DNA of 64,000 nt from Staphylococcus equorum (GTDB lineage Bacteria; Bacillota; Bacilli; Staphylococcales; Staphylococcaceae). Positions 18,895 to 27,654 of this stretch are shown one piece after another (the stretch's first letter is position 1; each line of letters starts with the position of its first letter). The notes under the pieces were generated by a model. It saw only the letters and a program-made list of their open reading frames with translations. It ran no database searches and was not told the DNA's origin. A program made the translations under genes and the position numbers. The DNA lies in NCBI RefSeq assembly GCF_001747895.1, contig NZ_LNNB01000003.1:1-64000 (forward strand). The letters run 5' to 3'.

Positions 18895-19704
18895 TTAAAT
18901 CTTGTTTTTTTGGATTCCTAAATCTTTAGGAACCATCGTTTCAAGTTGTAGTTCTTCATCTTCATAATACAGTTTCTTCAAATCAACATCGAAGAATTGT
19001 TTCATTCTTTGTTCGGTCATTACTTCAGTTGTTTCTCCAAAAACGATACCTTTTTCTTTTCCAGTAATAATCACATTATCTGAAAGATAAAACGCATGGT
19101 TTGGATAATGCGTATTAATAATGCATGATATCCCCTGTTCTTTTGACAGCTTACGTATCGTTTTTAAAATCGTAATTTGTTTTTGAATATCTAAATGAGA
19201 TTCTGGTTCATCCAGTATTAATAATTCAGGGCCCGATACAAGTGTTCTTGCGATGAGTGCTAATTGTAATTCTCCGCCACTGACCTCGTTACATGACTGA
19301 TTGGCCAAATGGCTAACACCCACTGTTTCCAGCGCTTCAATTGCAGCCGCTTCATCCTTTTTTGAAGGTTGTGCTAAAGTACTGATAAATGGCGCTCTTC
19401 CCATGATCACAAGTTCTAAGAGCGTGTAACCAAAAGTCATTTTTTGAGCTTGAGGCACATAACCAATCTTTTTCCACAATTCCTTTTTCTTCAGGTCATT
19501 TAACGGGACATCATCGATAAACGTTTCGCCATCCGTCCAATCTAGCAACCCAATAACACATTTTAACAATGTTGTTTTTCCAGCACCATTAGGCCCTAAA
19601 ATCGATAAGACCTCGCCAGGAGCCAATTTAAAATTCACATCTTCTTTATATAAATAAGGTTTGTTTTTATAATGAAAGTTGCCTTCTTTTACTTCTAAGT
19701 GCAT
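18895..19704 (-). CDS. ABC transporter ATP-binding protein, FecE type
   Basis: A 269-residue ATPase: Walker A GPNGAGKTT (37-45), signature VSGGELQLALIARTL (141-155), Walker B LLILDEPESHLD (161-172). Closest in type to ATPases of iron-siderophore, heme and cobalamin importers. A GTG 6 bases upstream is too close to GGGAGG; the ATG at 19704 has proper spacing and overlaps the permease stop (TAATG). Last gene of a five-gene operon. Confidence 0.9.
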   Translation of the reverse strand: MHLEVKEGNFHYKNKPYLYKEDVNFKLAPGEVLSILGPNGAGKTTLLKCVIGLLDWTDGETFIDDVPLNDLKKKELWKKIGYVPQAQKMTFGYTLLELVIMGRAPFISTLAQPSKKDEAAAIEALETVGVSHLANQSCNEVSGGELQLALIARTLVSGPELLILDEPESHLDIQKQITILKTIRKLSKEQGISCIINTHYPNHAFYLSDNVIITGKEKGIVFGETTEVMTEQRMKQFFDVDLKKLYYEDEELQLETMVPKDLGIQKNKI

Positions 19705-20702
19705 TACCACGAACCTCCCATACGGCGTAATAAGTATGCAAAAAATGGTGCGCCAATAATTGCAGTTAAGATAGATAATGGAATTTCAGTAGCTGTTAAA
19801 CTTCTAGCCAAGTTATCAATGATTAACAAATATGTACTACCGATAGCAAGTGATACAGGTAACACATATTGATTATTGTTACCTACAAACATACGTGCAA
19901 TATGTGGGATGATTAAACCAACCCATCCTACGATACCCGCTACCGCAACCGTAGCTGCTGTGATAATCGTTGCACCTGCAATGATTGCCCATTTTAAAGC
20001 TACAACAGGAATACCCATAGACTTAGCTTCATCTTCTGGTAATGTGAGTAAATTAAGTCTCCATCTTAGTGTATACAATATGAGCACGCCTATGATGATA
20101 ATCGGTGCCGCAACATATAAATCTTTATAAGTTGCTGTTCCTAGACTTCCCATTAACCAATACGTGATTGCGGGTAATTTCTCTTCTGGATCAGCTACGA
20201 ACTTCATTAATGAAATAAGTGCATTAAACAATGCTGATGTAATGACACCTGCGAGCACAAACATAAAGATTGGAGAATTTTTTTGATTTCCTGCTACAAA
20301 AAATGTGAACAGTATCGCCAATAGTCCAAATGCTAAAGCTAATATTTGTGCCCCAAAAGTGTTACCAAAAAACAATATACCTAGAGATGCTCCAAATCCA
20401 GCTCCTGCTGAAACACCCAGTATGTCTGGCGAAACTAAAGGGTTGCCAAACATGCCTTGAAAACTCGCACCAGAAATAGATAATCCACCCCCTATTAATA
20501 GGGCTAATAATATTCTTGGAAAACGAACATTCATCACTACCGTTTCTTGTACTGGTGCCCATGTTTCTTCTATAGGAATAATTTGTGATGTTAAAATTTT
20601 AATAATCGTAATAGGATCTATAAAAACTCTTCCTACTCCGAGTGAAATAATTGCTACCACAAGTGGTAAAACAATTAATAATAATATTTTTGATTTCTTC
20701 AT
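19704..20702 (-). CDS. FecCD-type ABC transporter permease
   Basis: A 332-residue integral membrane protein with about nine or ten helices. It shows family patterns GASFQGMFGNPLVSPDILGVSAGAGFGASLG and, near the end, GWVGLIIPHIARMFVG, which contacts the ATPase. It would form a homodimer channel for the lipoprotein and ATPase encoded on either side. Spacing to the binding-protein gene is 11 bp. Confidence 0.93.
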   Translation of the reverse strand: MKKSKILLLIVLPLVVAIISLGVGRVFIDPITIIKILTSQIIPIEETWAPVQETVVMNVRFPRILLALLIGGGLSISGASFQGMFGNPLVSPDILGVSAGAGFGASLGILFFGNTFGAQILALAFGLLAILFTFFVAGNQKNSPIFMFVLAGVITSALFNALISLMKFVADPEEKLPAITYWLMGSLGTATYKDLYVAAPIIIIGVLILYTLRWRLNLLTLPEDEAKSMGIPVVALKWAIIAGATIITAATVAVAGIVGWVGLIIPHIARMFVGNNNQYVLPVSLAIGSTYLLIIDNLARSLTATEIPLSILTAIIGAPFFAYLLRRMGGSW

Positions 20703-20713
20703 TAGTTAACTCC

Positions 20714-21847
20714 TTAATACTTCGCAGCATCAGATGAAGGATGTAAAATAGACTCAACATCTTCGTCTGATAATTTATAGTCGTAAAAATCTTGGTAATA
20801 TGATTTGATTTCATCTTTCATATCATAGTTGAATTTATCTGGGTGATTATGTTGTGCCATCCATTTAAGCATTAACGGTGCATCTCCGTTTGGTGGGAAC
20901 CAACGATAGATACCTAAAGGCACCTTATAGACCGCTTTGTCTTTAACTGCTTTTACCTGACTCCAATCTTGACCAGACACTTTGTTTTTCAATAAATCAT
21001 TAGGTTGGGTCTCAGTGAAGTTTGTAATATAGATTTTATCTGGATTCCATTTATAAATTTGCTCCATATTAACTTCTTTTTGACCATCGACACCATCATC
21101 GCCAACAACATCGATACCACCAGTTGCTTCTGTCCATTTTTCACTAAAGAAATTACCGCCACCAACAACAATAGAGTTGTCTGTATGTTGATGTAAGAAT
21201 AGAACTTTGGGTTTGTCTGATTTTTTCGTGTCTTTTAGGCCATCATCAATCATTTTTTGAGATTTTTCTCCCTCTTTCATAAATTTCTCAGTTCTATCGC
21301 TCGTCTTGCCACCTTTAACATCTGAAGTAACTTTTAACCAGCTATTAAATGTAGCTAAAGGATCAGCGTCTTCAACCTTGATTGTTTCTAGTCCCATGGT
21401 TGGTATGCCACTCTCTGCAACTTTATCTAAGGTTTTCTCTTCAGTAGCATTTTCAAAGTAGACATCTGGGTTTATTTTAGATAGTTCTTCTATATTCACA
21501 TCGCCATTTTTCACAAACTCTGTAGACGCTTTTTTTATATCAGGTGATATTTTAGAAAGTATAGAATTTTCTGCAGCGTTATACGCGTTAGGATGTATTC
21601 CTTTAATTTCTTTCGTAGAGTTCGTCCCTACAAACCAAGTAGAAAAATATGGCAAGATGCCTCCTACTACAATACTGTCTGGATCTTTTTTAATTTTCAC
21701 TTCTCGATTTGTTTGATCTTTCACTATTTTTTCTTCTTTCGTTACTTCTTTATCTTCTGAATTCGTAGCTGTCGTATTTGAATTACATGCTGTAAGTAAT
21801 GTAGCTGATAATACAATCCCAGCTAGGACACTATATTTTTTCTTCAT
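20714..21847 (-). CDS. Iron-type ABC transporter substrate-binding lipoprotein
   Basis: A 377-residue lipoprotein with signal peptide and lipobox LLTAC (Cys21). The mature part has the two-lobed class III binding fold of FepB/BtuF proteins: TNREVKIKKDPDSIVVGG, INPDVYF, WNPDKIYITNF and, near the C-terminus, GIYRWFPPNGDAPLMLKWMA. The ligand is unknown: siderophore, heme or a corrinoid are all possible. Its gene overlaps the upstream unknown-family gene by 4 bp, so their translation is coupled. Confidence 0.9.
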   Translation of the reverse strand: MKKKYSVLAGIVLSATLLTACNSNTTATNSEDKEVTKEEKIVKDQTNREVKIKKDPDSIVVGGILPYFSTWFVGTNSTKEIKGIHPNAYNAAENSILSKISPDIKKASTEFVKNGDVNIEELSKINPDVYFENATEEKTLDKVAESGIPTMGLETIKVEDADPLATFNSWLKVTSDVKGGKTSDRTEKFMKEGEKSQKMIDDGLKDTKKSDKPKVLFLHQHTDNSIVVGGGNFFSEKWTEATGGIDVVGDDGVDGQKEVNMEQIYKWNPDKIYITNFTETQPNDLLKNKVSGQDWSQVKAVKDKAVYKVPLGIYRWFPPNGDAPLMLKWMAQHNHPDKFNYDMKDEIKSYYQDFYDYKLSDEDVESILHPSSDAAKY

Positions 21848-22449
21848 TGATTATCTCCTGTTCTTAGCCATTGTCCTAAACCATGTAAAAATGGCTTAGC
21901 TTGATTAATAAATCCAAGTCCAATATGAAACATTGGGTCTAACGAAGTTACGATTAACTCGCCATTGAAATTGACATCATCAATATAAAAAATCGACCGT
22001 CCATCTGGTGTATTTAATAATGATTTCGCACCATTTGGTGGATCGAACGTGCCGTGATAATGCCACTTCATATCATCCACTTTTAAGTATTCATATAGAC
22101 TATGCGTTTGATAATCAGGATTTAACGGTAGGTCACCGTTGGGTCGGACCCACCAACTGAAATTCACTTCAGAATCTTCCCAATGTACGTGAGGAAACCA
22201 CTGATCCAATACTTCTCCAAAAATCACTAGCCGCTTACCTAGTTTTAAAAATTTTAAAAATAATTGTCTATGTTGTTTCAATAATTGAATATCTAAGCGA
22301 CACGATAATAAAATCGTGTCATAGCAACTTAAGTCGTATGAACTTAATGTTCTAATATGTATTACGTCATTATATAAATACTTAAATTCCTGTTCTTCTA
22401 AAAATCTATTTTGGTATGGTGTCCCATTAACAATCAAAGCAATATTCAA
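21844..22449 (-). CDS. Unrecognised protein family member (subfamily 2), ABC-operon copy
   Basis: A 201-residue soluble protein, no signal peptide or membrane segment. It is clearly similar to the protein encoded at 23871-24473: both contain HSL..YL...D..WH.HG.F.PP..A and later a T.LDP..H.G stretch. The N-terminal half has alternating beta-strand and helix patterns (YDTILLSCRLD, FLKLGKRLVIFGE) like a Rossmann or glutamine-amidotransferase-like fold, but no catalytic triad was identified. The start appears to be a TTG inside the stop region of the preceding gene (TTGA overlap). Function unknown; tight coupling to the binding-protein gene suggests handling of the imported ligand. Confidence 0.7.
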   Translation of the reverse strand: MNIALIVNGTPYQNRFLEEQEFKYLYNDVIHIRTLSSYDLSCYDTILLSCRLDIQLLKQHRQLFLKFLKLGKRLVIFGEVLDQWFPHVHWEDSEVNFSWWVRPNGDLPLNPDYQTHSLYEYLKVDDMKWHYHGTFDPPNGAKSLLNTPDGRSIFYIDDVNFNGELIVTSLDPMFHIGLGFINQAKPFLHGLGQWLRTGDNQ

Positions 22450-23069
22450 TGTTGATATTCCCCCCTAATGTTCGATGCTTCTGTGCGTATAGCATTCAAC
22501 ATCTGTAGCCCTACTTGATTTGAAGTGTTGTCTTCATGTGTATAGATACGGTACATATCAGTGCCTGCACCTGCATATATCGTGCCTTTATGTGTTCGAT
22601 CTACATAAACAATAGGTTGTTGTTCTTGATCCGTAATTAATACTTTTGCTTGCTCTGGAACCGTTTCAAAATAACCTCTTGAAAAGAAACCACGCACACC
22701 TCGTCTATATTCCAAATCTTTTACTTTAATATTTTCAAAAAGCCCATTATCGGTTGCTTTCATTTCTAACGCTCGATCTTTTAATGGAATGGGAGACCTT
22801 TTCCAAGTCGATACACAATTCAACCAAGGTAAAGATTTCTCCACTAATGTGAAAATCACTCCACCTTGGTTGATATAGTCATTTAATATGTCGTCTTGTG
22901 CCAATAGATAAGGTTCATCGATATGGTTTGAAATAATCACGCCATCAAATGTATTTAAATTGGTGTTTGGTAAGTCATATACATTTAAAAACACGAGTCC
23001 TCTTTGACGATCTAATTCTGTAAGTCTCGAAAATTGGATGTCTATTGCTAAATATGCGATTTCATTCAT
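22446..23069 (-). CDS. Unrecognised protein family member (subfamily 1), first gene of iron ABC operon
   Basis: A 207-residue cytosolic protein, first gene after the Fur-like control region. It shares with the divergent gene product at 23246-23878 the core GV.GFF.RG....PE and YVDR...GT, and with its operon neighbour the more general layout (FDGVIISN..D, DYINQGGVIFTL, then L..IKVKDLEYRRGV). The Rossmann-like N-terminal half is reminiscent of ThuA/GATase1-like proteins, a fold guess only. RBS GGGAAG. Function unknown. Confidence 0.7.
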   Translation of the reverse strand: MNEIAYLAIDIQFSRLTELDRQRGLVFLNVYDLPNTNLNTFDGVIISNHIDEPYLLAQDDILNDYINQGGVIFTLVEKSLPWLNCVSTWKRSPIPLKDRALEMKATDNGLFENIKVKDLEYRRGVRGFFSRGYFETVPEQAKVLITDQEQQPIVYVDRTHKGTIYAGAGTDMYRIYTHEDNTSNQVGLQMLNAIRTEASNIRGEYQH

Positions 23070-23132
23070 TTTTCTACTTCCCTTGCTAAATTTTATATTT
23101 ATGCGTATTTTATAATATATAAACCATTTTAC

Positions 23133-23200
23133 CGATAATGATTCTCAATTTCAATTAAAACTTTGAAATTGAATTTAAATTTAAAAATTAATTATCATCA
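23133..23200. promoter_or_regulatory. Divergent control region with Fur-like box
   Basis: CGATAATGATTCTCA (23133-23147) matches the 7-1-7 Fur box at 13 of 15 positions; a second partial site, ATTATCAT, lies at 23191-23198. Between them is a TTTCAATT/AATTGAAA dyad. The region separates the minus-strand ABC operon from the plus-strand pair, so both could be iron-repressed together. Confidence 0.6.
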
Positions 23201-23245
23201 AAATGTTATTTCAAAAAACAAATTAATTATAAAAGGATGTTTTTA

Positions 23246-23878
23246 ATGACTTATTTAATCGGTCACATCGACCCTGAGCATGCATTTGGCATTAACAAAG
23301 AAAGTGATATAGACAAAGAAATCATTGTAGAGTATATACCTCAATACGAATTTCATAAATTAGACATTTTTAAATTTGACGCAATTATCATTCCTAATTT
23401 TGTAGATCAAGAATATTTGTATCGTCATAAAGGTTTGATAAACGATTATTTGAACACTAAAAAAATCATTGTCTTTTTTGGACACTTATTTAAACCTTGT
23501 TTGCCGAAAACTGCTTTGTTTATGCCTGAGCACATTCATCATTTCAGTGATTATTCGCTAACTCCAAAGCATGACTCTTCTATATATGCCAATGTCAAAA
23601 CTGACGATATGACATTTAATAAAGGGGTAGCTGGTTTCTTTGCAAGAGGCCATTACCAAACGCAACCTGAACATGAAATACACCTAACCTTTCAAAACGG
23701 ACATGTTGTAACCTACGTAGATAGAATATCAACAGAAGGGACACTCTTTATGCACGCGGGCCGTTCACTTTTAGGATACAAAGCGCAAAATAAAACAACC
23801 GATTATATTTCTGGTCAATTTATAACTTGGTTAAAACAAGAAATAATATCATTACAAGGAGGAAAAATTAATGAATAA
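23246..23878 (+). CDS. Unrecognised protein family member (subfamily 1), divergent copy
   Basis: A 210-residue cytosolic protein, paralog of the product of 22446-23069: FDAIIIPNFVDQEYL aligns with FDGVIISNHIDEPYL, and GVAGFFARGHYQTQPE with GVRGFFSRGYFETVPE. An upstream in-frame ATG abuts AAAGG, so the ATG at 23246 with 7-base spacing is chosen. It overlaps the next gene by 8 bp. No known domain is recognised. Confidence 0.7.
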   Translation: MTYLIGHIDPEHAFGINKESDIDKEIIVEYIPQYEFHKLDIFKFDAIIIPNFVDQEYLYRHKGLINDYLNTKKIIVFFGHLFKPCLPKTALFMPEHIHHFSDYSLTPKHDSSIYANVKTDDMTFNKGVAGFFARGHYQTQPEHEIHLTFQNGHVVTYVDRISTEGTLFMHAGRSLLGYKAQNKTTDYISGQFITWLKQEIISLQGGKINE

Positions 23879-24473
23879 AATAGGTGTTATATACTCTGGA
23901 AATGAGTCACATTATCGTACATTTCATGAACCTAAGTTTCATCAATTTATAGACCAATTAATTTACCATCCAGGTTTTTTAGAAACAGACATTAGTCAGC
24001 TTGATATATTAATCGTGCCTTCACAGCTAAACCAGCCCTTATTATTAAAAAGTGTCGACAAAATTCATGATTTCGCACAATCTGGAGGCACTGTTGTCGC
24101 ATTTGGACCACAACCCCACGACTGGTTACCAAATCAAAACTGGGAATTTAGACCTACTAATTTTTGGTGGTGGTTAGAAGAGAATGCTGATAGTGGTTTG
24201 CTTTTATCCGCACCGAATCATTCATTATTCGCACGTTACCTTACGCTAAATGATTGCACGTGGCATCAACATGGTGTGTTTTGGCCACCAGAAGATGCTG
24301 AAATATTAATTGCCTCAAAAAATGGCGGTGCTGTAATGTACGAACAAAAATCCAAGCAATATGGTCATTGGATTATTACAACGCTAGATCCGGATTATCA
24401 TTTTGGCTCATATTTCATGCCAGCTACAGAAAAATTTCTTGAAGGCTTTTTTCCATACTTAGCTTATGAATAA
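23871..24473 (+). CDS. Unrecognised protein family member (subfamily 2), divergent copy
   Basis: A 200-residue cytosolic protein, paralog of the product of 21844-22449: HSLFARYLTLNDCTWHQHG aligns with HSLYEYLKVDDMKWHYHG, and TTLDPDYHFG with TSLDPMFHIG. A Trp-rich stretch (NFWWWLEEN) matches NFSWWVRPN in the partner. RBS AAGGAGG lies inside the previous gene. The gene order (subfamily 1 then 2) mirrors that of the opposite operon. Confidence 0.7.
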   Translation: MNKIGVIYSGNESHYRTFHEPKFHQFIDQLIYHPGFLETDISQLDILIVPSQLNQPLLLKSVDKIHDFAQSGGTVVAFGPQPHDWLPNQNWEFRPTNFWWWLEENADSGLLLSAPNHSLFARYLTLNDCTWHQHGVFWPPEDAEILIASKNGGAVMYEQKSKQYGHWIITTLDPDYHFGSYFMPATEKFLEGFFPYLAYE

Positions 24474-24530
24474 ATTTTTATAAATAAGAAATAAAACCAT
24501 AATATTAATGACAATCACTTAGTTTATACA

Positions 24531-24577
24531 AAAATGATGGCTTCTACTTTATTTCACGTAGAAGCCATCATTTTTTT
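24531..24577. terminator. Bidirectional terminator
   Basis: AAATGATGGCTTCTAC pairs with GTAGAAGCCATCATTT and is followed by T residues; it separates two convergent genes. Confidence 0.88.
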
Positions 24578-24636
24578 AGTTACAGTTGTTTTATATTTCC
24601 CAAGAAATAATGATGATAATGCTATGCATATTTATT

Positions 24637-25398
24637 CTAGAATGCTGCGGTCCATCCACCATCTGCTGTGACGATTGTCCCATTGATAAAACTCGAATCA
24701 TCAGAAGCTAAAAATAATGCTACTTTAGCAATTTCCTCTGCTTGCCCTGTTTTAGGTATCGCACTTTGTGCAATTTTTGTACGTTCAGCTCCAAAATGGT
24801 TAATATTTTTCATTGAATCAGATATATTTGTTTCAATTGCTCCTGGCGCAATTCCATTACAACGTATACCTTTTTTAGCATACATAAATCCAGTGTTTTT
24901 GGTAAGTCCTACGAGTGCATGTTTAGAAGCACTATAAATAGCGCCCGCATGTGCACCATTTAATCCTCCTGTAGAAGTCGTATTGATTATAATACCTTTT
25001 CCTTTTTCCAAGAATATTGGTATCGCCTTGCGCATTGCTCTCATTGCACCTTTAGTATTAATATCAAATATTAAATCCCAACGTTCATCCAAAATATCTC
25101 CCACAGGTTCAAAACCATCCATAACACCCGCATTATTGACTAGTATATCTAAAGTACCATAGGATTCTATGGTTGTATCAATCATATTATCGATATCTTC
25201 TTGCTCAACTATGTTTACCTCAATGGCTTGAGCAACGCCATTATTTTCATTAATTTCTTTTGACACTGCTTCTGCTTTTTCTAAATTAAGATCAGCTACA
25301 ATAACTTTAGCGCCTTCTTTAGCATATAATTCGGCAATTGCTTTACCCATGCCAGATGCTGCACCTGTGACAATCGCTACTTTATCTTTTAATTTCAT
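24637..25398 (-). CDS. Short-chain dehydrogenase/reductase
   Basis: A 253-residue classical SDR: cofactor loop TGAASGMGKA (11-20), NNAG, catalytic Tyr-Lys in YSASK, C-terminal FINGTIVTADGGW. The acidic residue at the end of the second strand (VADLN) favours NAD(H). Substrate unknown. Strong RBS (AAAGGGG). A small membrane reading frame overlaps its start. Confidence 0.88.
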   Translation of the reverse strand: MKLKDKVAIVTGAASGMGKAIAELYAKEGAKVIVADLNLEKAEAVSKEINENNGVAQAIEVNIVEQEDIDNMIDTTIESYGTLDILVNNAGVMDGFEPVGDILDERWDLIFDINTKGAMRAMRKAIPIFLEKGKGIIINTTSTGGLNGAHAGAIYSASKHALVGLTKNTGFMYAKKGIRCNGIAPGAIETNISDSMKNINHFGAERTKIAQSAIPKTGQAEEIAKVALFLASDDSSFINGTIVTADGGWTAAF

Positions 25399-25633
25399 AA
25401 TATTCAGCCCCTTTATTCAAATGATTTCTTAATTTTATTGGTTTTTTAATCCAATAAGATAGAATTAAACTAATAACGACTATGATGATACGTATATGAA
25501 TTGCATCAACTAGTGTAAATATACCATTTAAAAACCCTTTTAGCTCCAAAAATGAATCTGTTGCTTTCAATTGTCTTATAACAAATAGAACCAGTGACAT
25601 GATGGTACGAATCTTCCGCCATAATTGATACAA
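25382..25633 (-). CDS. Possible small membrane protein
   Basis: Up to 83 residues with one or two hydrophobic helices (clearest is RIIIVVISLILSYWI). It overlaps the SDR start by 17 bp on the same strand, which would allow coupled translation. A second ATG at 25598 could be the true start. No family is recognised and the ribosome site is poor, so it may not be a gene. Confidence 0.3.
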   Translation of the reverse strand: MYQLWRKIRTIMSLVLFVIRQLKATDSFLELKGFLNGIFTLVDAIHIRIIIVVISLILSYWIKKPIKLRNHLNKGAEYYEIKR

Positions 25634-25750
25634 TTATATATTAGTTAGTTGAAAAAACAGCTAAACTTCATTTCAATAAATTTTAATTTTTCATATTACT
25701 CAGTACAATAGAAATATGAATCATTTAACACATTAAAGGAGAATACAATC

Positions 25751-26176
25751 ATGAAACTAGATGAATTTCACATTGGCGAAACATTTACGACTAAGCCATA
25801 TAAAATAAGCGAAGAAGCAATTACGGATTTTGCTAGTGAATTTGATCCACAATATATGCACCTAGATAAAGAAAAAGCACAACAAGGCAGATTTAATGGT
25901 GTCATCGCTTCCGGTATCCAGACACTAGCCATTTCTTTTAAACTATGGATTGAAACAGGCAAATACGGAGAAGATGTCATTGCAGGTACACATATGAATA
26001 ATATTAAATTTATCAAACCAGTATTTCCGGATGATGAATTACATACTGTGATAAAAGTTATTGATAAAAAGGCTGGTAAAAGAGACCAAGGTTTACTTAC
26101 GGTATTAATGACAACATTTAATCATGAAGATGTTAAAGTATTTGAAGGCGAACTCACGGCACTTATCAAACGTTAA
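25751..26176 (+). CDS. MaoC-like hotdog-fold hydratase
   Basis: A 141-residue MaoC protein. The hydratase signature is present: AITDFASEFDPQYMHLD holds the Asp/His pair, with a following GVIASG. Such proteins hydrate enoyl-CoA or related acyl-thioesters. It lies in a cluster of SDR genes that could provide partner redox steps, but it has its own promoter region. RBS AAAGGAGA. Confidence 0.82.
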   Translation: MKLDEFHIGETFTTKPYKISEEAITDFASEFDPQYMHLDKEKAQQGRFNGVIASGIQTLAISFKLWIETGKYGEDVIAGTHMNNIKFIKPVFPDDELHTVIKVIDKKAGKRDQGLLTVLMTTFNHEDVKVFEGELTALIKR

Positions 26177-26249
26177 AACGCTCTTGTTAATAAATTATTC
26201 TATTTCATCTCAATTGATACACAAGTACTTCGTTATGCTTGTAACATCA

Positions 26250-27005
26250 TCAGTATAATTTAATACTACCGCCATCTACCATAACCGTTTGTCCCGTGAT
26301 ATATTGCGCGTCTTCACTCCCTAAAAATACTGCTACTGGACCAATATCTTTTTCAACATCTCCAAATTTTTGCAATGGAATGCCTTGGACCACCTTTTCA
26401 TAATATTCAGGGTTATCTTTACGCCATTGATCAACGCCTTCAGAATAAGCGATTGGAGATATGATATTAGCATTAATGCCAAATTCGCCAAATTCATTAG
26501 CTATTACACGTGTAATACCACGTATCGCCTCTTTGGCTACAACATATGCACCTTGATGCTTATCCCCTTTTACAGCGGCGCCCGAACCAAAGTTTATAAT
26601 ATTACCTTTTGTTTCTTTCAAATAAGGTATAACCATTTGGCATAAATAAAATGTCGCATAAAATCCAGTATTCAATGATAAGTTCAAATCTTCTTCTGTA
26701 ATATCTAAAAAAGACTTCATGCGAGATGCGTGTGCATTATTAACTAATATATCAATTTTTCCATAGTTTTCTAGCGTAGTATCTACACATGCTTGCAATG
26801 AATCTTTATCTGTTAAGTCTGTCTTAATAAATAACGTTTCATAACCCTGACTGTTTAGTGTTTCACTCAATAATCCCCCTTTTTCTTCAGCGATATCAGC
26901 GATAACCACTTTCGCATTTTCTTTAACATATGCCTTCACAATTCCAGAGCCAATACCTCCTGCGCCACCAGTCACAATTGCTACTTTACCATCTAATCTA
27001 GTCAT
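26250..27005 (-). CDS. Short-chain dehydrogenase/reductase
   Basis: About 251 residues: TGGAGGIGSG cofactor loop, VIADIAE (NAD-type acidic residue), YVVAK active site, C-terminal ITGQTVMVDGGS. The usual NNAG reads NNAH, a mild deviation. ATG at 27005 has AAAGGTG 8 bases upstream; a GTG further up does not. It lies beside a MarR regulator on the same strand. Confidence 0.85.
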   Translation of the reverse strand: MTRLDGKVAIVTGGAGGIGSGIVKAYVKENAKVVIADIAEEKGGLLSETLNSQGYETLFIKTDLTDKDSLQACVDTTLENYGKIDILVNNAHASRMKSFLDITEEDLNLSLNTGFYATFYLCQMVIPYLKETKGNIINFGSGAAVKGDKHQGAYVVAKEAIRGITRVIANEFGEFGINANIISPIAYSEGVDQWRKDNPEYYEKVVQGIPLQKFGDVEKDIGPVAVFLGSEDAQYITGQTVMVDGGSIKLY

Positions 27006-27070
27006 TAAAATCACCTTTTCATTTTTTAATATTAGAATATTTTCGCTCTTTCTTTTGTACGTATAAAATC

Positions 27071-27505
27071 TTATTTATTCAATTGTTTGACATGACTATA
27101 AAGTTTTTTCTGAATGTTAAGTAATTCCGTCACTTCTTCATCATTTAATACTGAATAAATTTCATTTCTCATTTTTTGACCTTGTTTTTGAGCTTCTTCT
27201 AATAAATCCAGTCCTTTTGCAGTAATCGTAATTAAAATGGAACGTCTATCCTCTTCTTGATGTGCCCTTACTACGTAGCCTTCTTTAACGAGTCTGTTTG
27301 TTAAACCGGTAATTGCACCTGAAGTATAACCAAGCGACTGCGCAAGCGCGGATGGCTTCTGCGCACCATGCTCTTTAAGTTTAGATAAGGCAATAATTTG
27401 TGAAATATTAACATTCATATTAAATTGTTTCATAAAAAGTGTCATTGTCGCGTCATTAAATAACTCAGCATTATGAATCAGTTCGAAAAAGTTATTCTTT
27501 TCCAT
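27071..27505 (-). CDS. MarR-family transcriptional regulator
   Basis: A 144-residue winged-helix regulator: helix-turn-helix KPSALAQSLGYTSGAITGLTNRLVKEG (residues about 51-77) and the wing EEDRRSILITIT. It lies between two SDR genes and divergent from the one at 27655, with inverted repeats in the shared promoter. It probably represses that SDR and itself, responding to a small ligand. Confidence 0.9.
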   Translation of the reverse strand: MEKNNFFELIHNAELFNDATMTLFMKQFNMNVNISQIIALSKLKEHGAQKPSALAQSLGYTSGAITGLTNRLVKEGYVVRAHQEEDRRSILITITAKGLDLLEEAQKQGQKMRNEIYSVLNDEEVTELLNIQKKLYSHVKQLNK

Positions 27506-27555
27506 GATATGCCTCCTTAAATACGTTGATATAATAATAGTATATACAAAATTAG

Positions 27556-27609
27556 TTTAGCAGTAAAATACTTAATGCTAAACAGTTAACTTTTAATGTA
27601 TTTACTGTT
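27556..27609. promoter_or_regulatory. Putative MarR operators
   Basis: TTTAGCA (27556-27562) and TGCTAAA (27576-27582) form one inverted repeat; AACAGT (27581-27586) and ACTGTT (27604-27609) form another. They lie between the MarR and SDR start sites. Confidence 0.55.
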
Positions 27610-27654
27610 AAATTATATAATAATAGTGAATTGATCATGGGAGGAAGTTAAATT

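Noticed and set aside
1-23069. The iron ABC transporter as importer of the NRPS product
   Set aside because: Attractive, but the two are over 14 kb apart with unrelated genes between and no Fur box was seen at the NRPS; unsupported.
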